This document shows, piece by piece, positions 59,828 to 64,000 of a stretch of DNA of 64,000 nt. Made by a program: the position numbers and the translations under genes. The notes under the pieces were generated by a model. It was given only the letters and a program-made list of their open reading frames with translations. It searched no databases and had not been told where the DNA came from. Every line of letters begins with the position of its first letter. Position 1 is the stretch's first letter. This DNA is from Gautieria morchelliformis. Taxonomy: Eukaryota > Basidiomycota > Agaricomycetes > Gomphales > Gomphaceae. The stretch lies in the NCBI GenBank assembly GCA_015179125.1, contig WHVA01000006.1, positions 124,001 to 188,000 of the forward strand, given 5' to 3'.

Positions 59828-60648
59828 TTGGATGAGTTGAGGATCCATAGCCAGCTTCTTGAACTGGTGGATCCCCTCATAACCAAGGGCAGATTCAATT
59901 CCAACCCCCTCAAATCACTCTACCTCCTGTGTGCACGGCTTTGCAGCCCAGAGGATCTGTGGTCGCTGACCACAAAGTATGCACACCCCCTGGCTGCAAT
60001 CTCACAGATAGTGAATGAGACTGCATCCTTCATCAACTCAAGATGGGGCCACCTGCTTCAATCAGATCACAAGGGGATTGTCAGCCCAGACAATCTGAAA
60101 ATGTATGCAGCCACGCTACACAGATTTGGGGCTCCAACACACACAGTCTGCAGTTTTATTGACTGCACCATACAGCGAACTTGCAGGCCTGTGGAGCACC
60201 AGGAGTTGGTTTACACAGGCTACAAGAAAATGCATGGAATGAAGTTTCAGGCCGTCATCACACTGAATGGTCTAAACGCTCACCTGGCTGACGCCTATCA
60301 TGCACTGCAGAATGACAGTGGCGTCCTACATGAGAGTGGGCTACTGGATTTGAAGGAGAGGTATGCAATTCAGGAGAACTCACAGGAAGGGGATCCCCCA
60401 GAGAGCCGGTTTTATCAGGTATATGAGGATTTGGCTGATGCAGTTAGCCCCTTCGTTGTAAGTCCTTTTTCTTGAGTGGGAGAACTCACTGGCGAAGAAT
60501 AGGCCTGGAACACAGCCATGGGAGGGGTTCACATCCCAGTGGAACATGGGTTCGGATTGGTTGTGCAGGACTGGCCCTATCTCCAGTGTTTCTGGAAGCA
60601 GAAGATCCTTGGGAACCCATGCGGCCCACTATACAGGGTGGCTGTGCT
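59828..60648 (+). pseudogene. DDE superfamily transposase, truncated by an LTR
   Basis: One frame carries FIDCTIQRTCRPVEHQELVY (first Asp), GYKKMHGMKFQAVITLNG, QNDSGVLHESGLL (second Asp), and after two stops IPVEHGFGLVVQDWPYLQCF (third acidic residue in VEHGFG). The stops are TGA (60473-60475) and TAG (about 60509). The 3' end is cut after YRVAVL where a chromovirus LTR begins (60649). There is no true ATG at the left boundary, so the start is not defined. Confidence 0.82.
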
Positions 60649-62160
60649 TGTAAGGGCAACCCTAGCTGGCTGTGGAGGTCACACTACCACACAACTGACA
60701 AGGGGAATCTGAAGTAAGGTAGCGACCATCCAAACTGAACTACCCTTAAGTGCTCGTTAACCCTAGTTAACCCTATTACATAAGCGGCCAAAATAGGTAG
60801 TTCAGATTTGGGGTTTAGGTATTTAAGTGTAACTAGGGGTCTAGACCCATGCTTTCACACTGGGATAAGCCTGGGTTGGGTACAGTGCTGGGTAGAGACC
60901 GCCGGGGAGCCATGGTTGGGTTGAAACTTAGACTGCCAGGTACCGGTGCCGTGCAAATTACGTAAAACACTCACAAGGACCCCACATGCAACTTTATAAA
61001 CTCTGCCGGGAACTTCCAGGCGGCCAATATCTGTCAGGTCAGAAATGGCTGACCCGTTCTATGGGTCTAAAACGAAGTTTAAAGACGGTTTCGAGAATAA
61101 AAAAGTTTTTCTCTTCTGTGTGACAATGGTCATGTATTTTAGTTAAGTAAAACCACCAAGTTCTTTGTATGTATGCTAGAAATGATTCTATGGTTTCTGA
61201 TTTATTTATTTGTCCAAGTGCGCAAAGTAGTAGGCAGCCTACCGAGGCGGCCAGAATGGGCGCTTAAGGGTAGCTGAGTTTGGATGGCCGCTATCTTATG
61301 TATAAATGAACAGAGTATACAAGAGAGGGGATTCTCACCTGACAAGGGGAAATCCAAAGAGAAAAGTCTAATGACCCCCAATGTCAGCGAGCCTGTATTA
61401 TACTACGCTAGTCTGCAGCCAGGGACAATGCACCCGCCATCAACCCTGCATCCCCCTGACCTCCCTGACCCTTGATCGACCCTTGATGCCACCTACTACG
61501 CAAGTCGCTTGACTCCCAACACTGTTCCGAGAGCAGAAGTTGGAGAGTGGAGTGGAATTGGCAAGGTGAATGGAACTGGTGGAAGTTCCCCCAGAAGCGG
61601 AACCATTTCCGAAAGTGGAGTCGGAAATTGAAGCAGAACTGGAAGTGGAGTCAGAAATGGAGTCGGAACTTGGCACAGTGTTGGAACTGGAAAACAGGGT
61701 GTCCCCTGACATCACCCCCCCTCTAGTGTCATGTGTCCTCGAAGCATGGGACACGAGGGATTGAAAGGCCAGTGAATGAATTTGATGAGGGGCACCAGGG
61801 TGTGTCCTGTAGAACTCACGGAGTTTGTCCACAGCGGAGATATCTTGCTATGGGACCCACAAATTCTCCTCATACCCATATCCTTCCCATTTCATGAGGA
61901 ATTGGAGTCATCCTCGCATGAACTGGCTATCCAGGATGCATTCCACCACATAATGCTCTTCCCCATCTACAATTTCCAGCGGAGGTGGCGGATGAGCCCT
62001 CTGGTGTGGAATTGGATCCTCCGGTGCTGGGAGCACCTTCACTATGTTGAAGATGGGGTGAAGGTGGGACATGGAGTTTGGAAGTCGGAGGCGGTACGGG
62101 TTCTGTCTGACCTTCCGCATCACTGTGAAGGGCCCAAGGTAGCAGTGGGCAAGCTTCTGT
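60649..62160 (-). mobile_element. Chromovirus-type Gypsy fragment, 3' end of pol plus LTR
   Basis: Reading leftward: the integrase C-terminal region, then a chromodomain (YVVECILDSQFMRG, FLMKWEGYGYEENLW across 62000-61850), a Ser-rich tail, then an LTR ending at CCCTTACA (minus strand, 60649). It is homologous to 63235-63724 on the other strand. It abuts the transposase at 60648. A MITE (60717-61296) is inserted inside the LTR. Confidence 0.82.
60717..61296 (+). mobile_element. MITE with TA target duplication, 580 bp
   Basis: The inverted repeats AGGT/AGATAGCG..CCATCCAAACT..GCTACCCTTAAG flank ~500 bp of non-coding sequence, with TA at 60715-60716 and 61297-61298. The inverted paralogue near 63660 lacks the insert (CCAAAGTATGTATAAATG), giving the empty site. 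The TA duplication fits a Tc1/mariner-type MITE. Confidence 0.9.
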
Positions 62161-63660
62161 GAAGGGCGCGTGGTGCGGATGTGTCAGGGTTCACACATTT
62201 CCTTCCACAAGTTTCTGTCACCTTCCATCAGTTTCCATAACCTTCTACAAGTTTCTATAATCTTCCACAAGTTTCCACAACCTTCTACAAGTTTCCATCT
62301 CCCCTATTATATAAGCCTTGAGAGTGCTATAAGACTGTTGCCAGTATGGTGGCATCTCCTCAGCTTGATCTCTGAGGATATCCACTACACAGGCAAGTCT
62401 CCACATACCTATCGTTGGTAGATTTACAAACTGAGCATATCCACTACACAGTTGGTTATTTGTCCTCGCATCGCCATGGTCTCCTTGAGTATCTTTAGGT
62501 TGTGGCTTCGTCATTAATGTTGCCCTCACAGAAGATCAAGCTCATAGGATGACCCCACACTTTCTTCTTGAAAAGATTCTACCTTATCCTATGACAGACC
62601 AACTCCCTGACGCTTATTGGGACTCCCTGGGTGACCAGGGCCCATTTCTTCAAAATCTCCTATCCAGCCAAGCGCAGCAGCTGCAGCAACTTCAACTGCA
62701 GAACCAAGAGCTGTAGAATCAGTTCATTAATGTCCACAACACGTTGGCCCATGCTACATCTGCTGCCGCCCTTACTGCCACTCAAGCCATTGCCTCCTTG
62801 GTAACCTCTAACATACCTCCATCCACTTGCTCCATCAAAGCAGCGGAACCGGAGACATTCAGTGGAGACTGTGCTGTGACTGAAGGATTTATCAGGTCTA
62901 TCAGGTTGGCCATTGTTGTCCAACCAGGGACCTTCCCAAATGAATGCACAAAGATCCTATATGCTCTCTCCTTCATGACAGGAGGCTCTGCAGAAATATG
63001 GGCACACAATGAGACACAGACTGTCATTGATGGCACCTCCTCTATATCCACTCTGGAGGAGTTCATTAAACATGTGCAGGAGGCGAAAATTTTGAATATA
63101 TTGGGGACCCAGATTGTGCCAGAACAGCTCACACTAAGCTGCGTGACCTCAGGATGACATCAGGAATATCTGCAGATGAATACACAGCTCAATTTGAGAT
63201 CCTGGCAGGCAGGACAGGCTTTAATGATGAGGCACTCGAGGATGCCTGTCAGGGGACACCCTGTTTTCCATTTCCAGTTCCGACACCACACCCAGTTCCG
63301 ACTCTGCTTCCGGTTCCAATTCCATCTCCACCTCCGCTTTCGGAAATGATTCCGCTTCTGGGAGAACTTCCACCAGTTCTGTTCGCTTTGCCGGTTCCAC
63401 TCCAATTTCCAACTTCCACTCTCGGAACAGTGTCGGAAATCAAGCGACTCGCATAATAGGTGGCATCAAGGGTCGATCAAGGGTCAGGGAGGTCAGGGGG
63501 ATGCAGGGTTGATGGTGGGTGCCAAGTGTTGTCCCTGGCTGCGCAGCATAGTATAATACGGGCTCGCTGACATTGGGGGTCCTTATACTTTTCTCTTTGG
63601 ATTTCCCCTTGTCAGGTGAGAATCCCCTCTCTTGTATACTCTATTCATTTATACATACTT
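61284..63660. repeat. Inverted repeat arms of the chromovirus family
   Basis: About 430 bp at 61297-61712 and 63235-63660 are inverse complements, covering pol C-terminal tail coding, the pre-LTR purine-rich stretch and part of the LTR. They mark two opposite-facing element fragments. Confidence 0.85.
62549..63234 (+). pseudogene. Chromovirus gag, internally deleted copy
   Basis: The frame starts MTPHFLLEKILPYPMTDQLP, has a TAG at about 62714, and continues to a gag core (AEPETFSGDCAVTEGFI, ILYALSFMTGGSAEIWA, STLEEFIKHV) and, one frame further on, SADEYTAQFEILAGRTGFND. It then joins directly to the pol-tail/LTR sequence at 63235, so nearly all of pol has been deleted. Confidence 0.82.
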
Positions 63661-63724
63661 TGGATTTCCCCTTGTCAGTTGTGTGGTAGTGTGATCTCCA
63701 CAACCAGCCAGGGTTGCCCTTACA
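63528..63724 (+). repeat. Chromovirus LTR, about 197 bp
   Basis: Probable boundaries are TGTTGTCCCTGG...CCCTTACA. A purine-rich stretch (GGTCAGGGAGGTCAGGGG) precedes it. The start is inferred; the end is set by comparison with 60649. Confidence 0.6.
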
Positions 63725-63830
63725 GCAGAAAAGTCTCTCCCCTAGAGGACCGGCGGTCGTACTGCGCGTCGCATTCGCCATAGGTGTGTTCGGAATCAGA
63801 GACAGCGACTCGGAGATTGCGACCTCTTCC

Positions 63831-64000
63831 ATGCACACGGTATACGACAGCCCCTCTTCTTACGTCGAGCTCCCAACCCTGGAAATCCCGTCCCATATTT
63901 CTCCTTCTGACATGGATCTGGATGATCGTCTTTGGAATATGGAGGAGGAATTGATGCGGAACCGGATGAAGACCGATGCGATTGAAACAGCCTTACAAGC
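63831..64000 (+). CDS. Partial gene at right edge, unknown protein
   Basis: A frame open to the window end begins at ATG 63831 (MHTVYDSPSSYVELPTLE). It includes acidic and charged residues (DMDLDDRLWNMEEELMRNRM) compatible with a coiled coil. It could start further upstream in the same frame. Family not recognised. Confidence 0.4.
   Translation, partial: MHTVYDSPSSYVELPTLEIPSHISPSDMDLDDRLWNMEEELMRNRMKTDAIETALQ

Overview
The window looks like a piece of a filamentous basidiomycete genome, most likely an Agaricomycete. Host genes are broken by many 48-70 nt GT-AG introns, the protein families are typical of mushroom-forming fungi (C2-NACHT-WD40 receptor, Tle1-like DUF2235 hydrolase, PRE7, GDH2, ROT1, GFA protein, 2OG oxygenase), and the spaces between them are filled with decayed, nested transposable elements. 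It is not prokaryotic, and I see no CRISPR array, operon or rRNA/tRNA gene.

Layout. 1-5.7 kb: minus-strand Ty3/Gypsy element whose integrase is split by a solo copia-family LTR. 6.66-11.8 kb: nearly complete minus-strand Ty1/Copia element with both LTRs, a PBS complementary to the initiator tRNA anticodon arm, and a 5-bp target duplication. 11.8-15.8 kb: AT-rich and gene-poor. 15.8-21.2 kb: C2-NACHT-WD40 NLR-like gene with about 15 near-identical 43-aa WD repeats. 21.2-25.0 kb: no confident gene. 25.0-26.8 kb: intact nine-exon Tle1/DUF2235 hydrolase. 27.3-35.3 kb: nested mobile DNA, comprising a HEAT-like gene relic of 41-codon exons split by a solo LTR, a PIF/Harbinger transposon with TIRs, 3-bp TSD, transposase and Myb/SANT-type ORF (itself hit by a second LTR and a foldback element), and a Helitron-like 3' terminus.

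35.7-50.7 kb is the main housekeeping block: PRE7 (proteasome beta-6), a zinc-free MDR/quinone-oxidoreductase-like protein tail-to-tail with GDH2, a small secreted crystallin-like protein, and ROT1 (ER chaperone). 51-58 kb holds a tandem segmental duplication: two-domain secreted protein, GFA protein and 2OG oxygenase, with the outer genes whole and the inner copies truncated. A MITE inside the second copy has its empty site preserved in the first. 58-63.8 kb is again transposons: a dead DDE transposase, two head-to-head chromovirus-type Gypsy fragments, and a TA-flanked MITE. A partial gene leaves the window at its right edge.

The transposons share a decay signature: TGA stops at positions where the families carry Arg (CGA), which fits C-to-T change at CpG. 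The most informative observations are the nested insertions whose target duplications let the pre-insertion sequence be inferred, the two alternative U5 ends of the copia LTR, the NLR repeat array, and the reciprocal structure of the 51-57 kb duplication. I found no convincing new multi-gene system.
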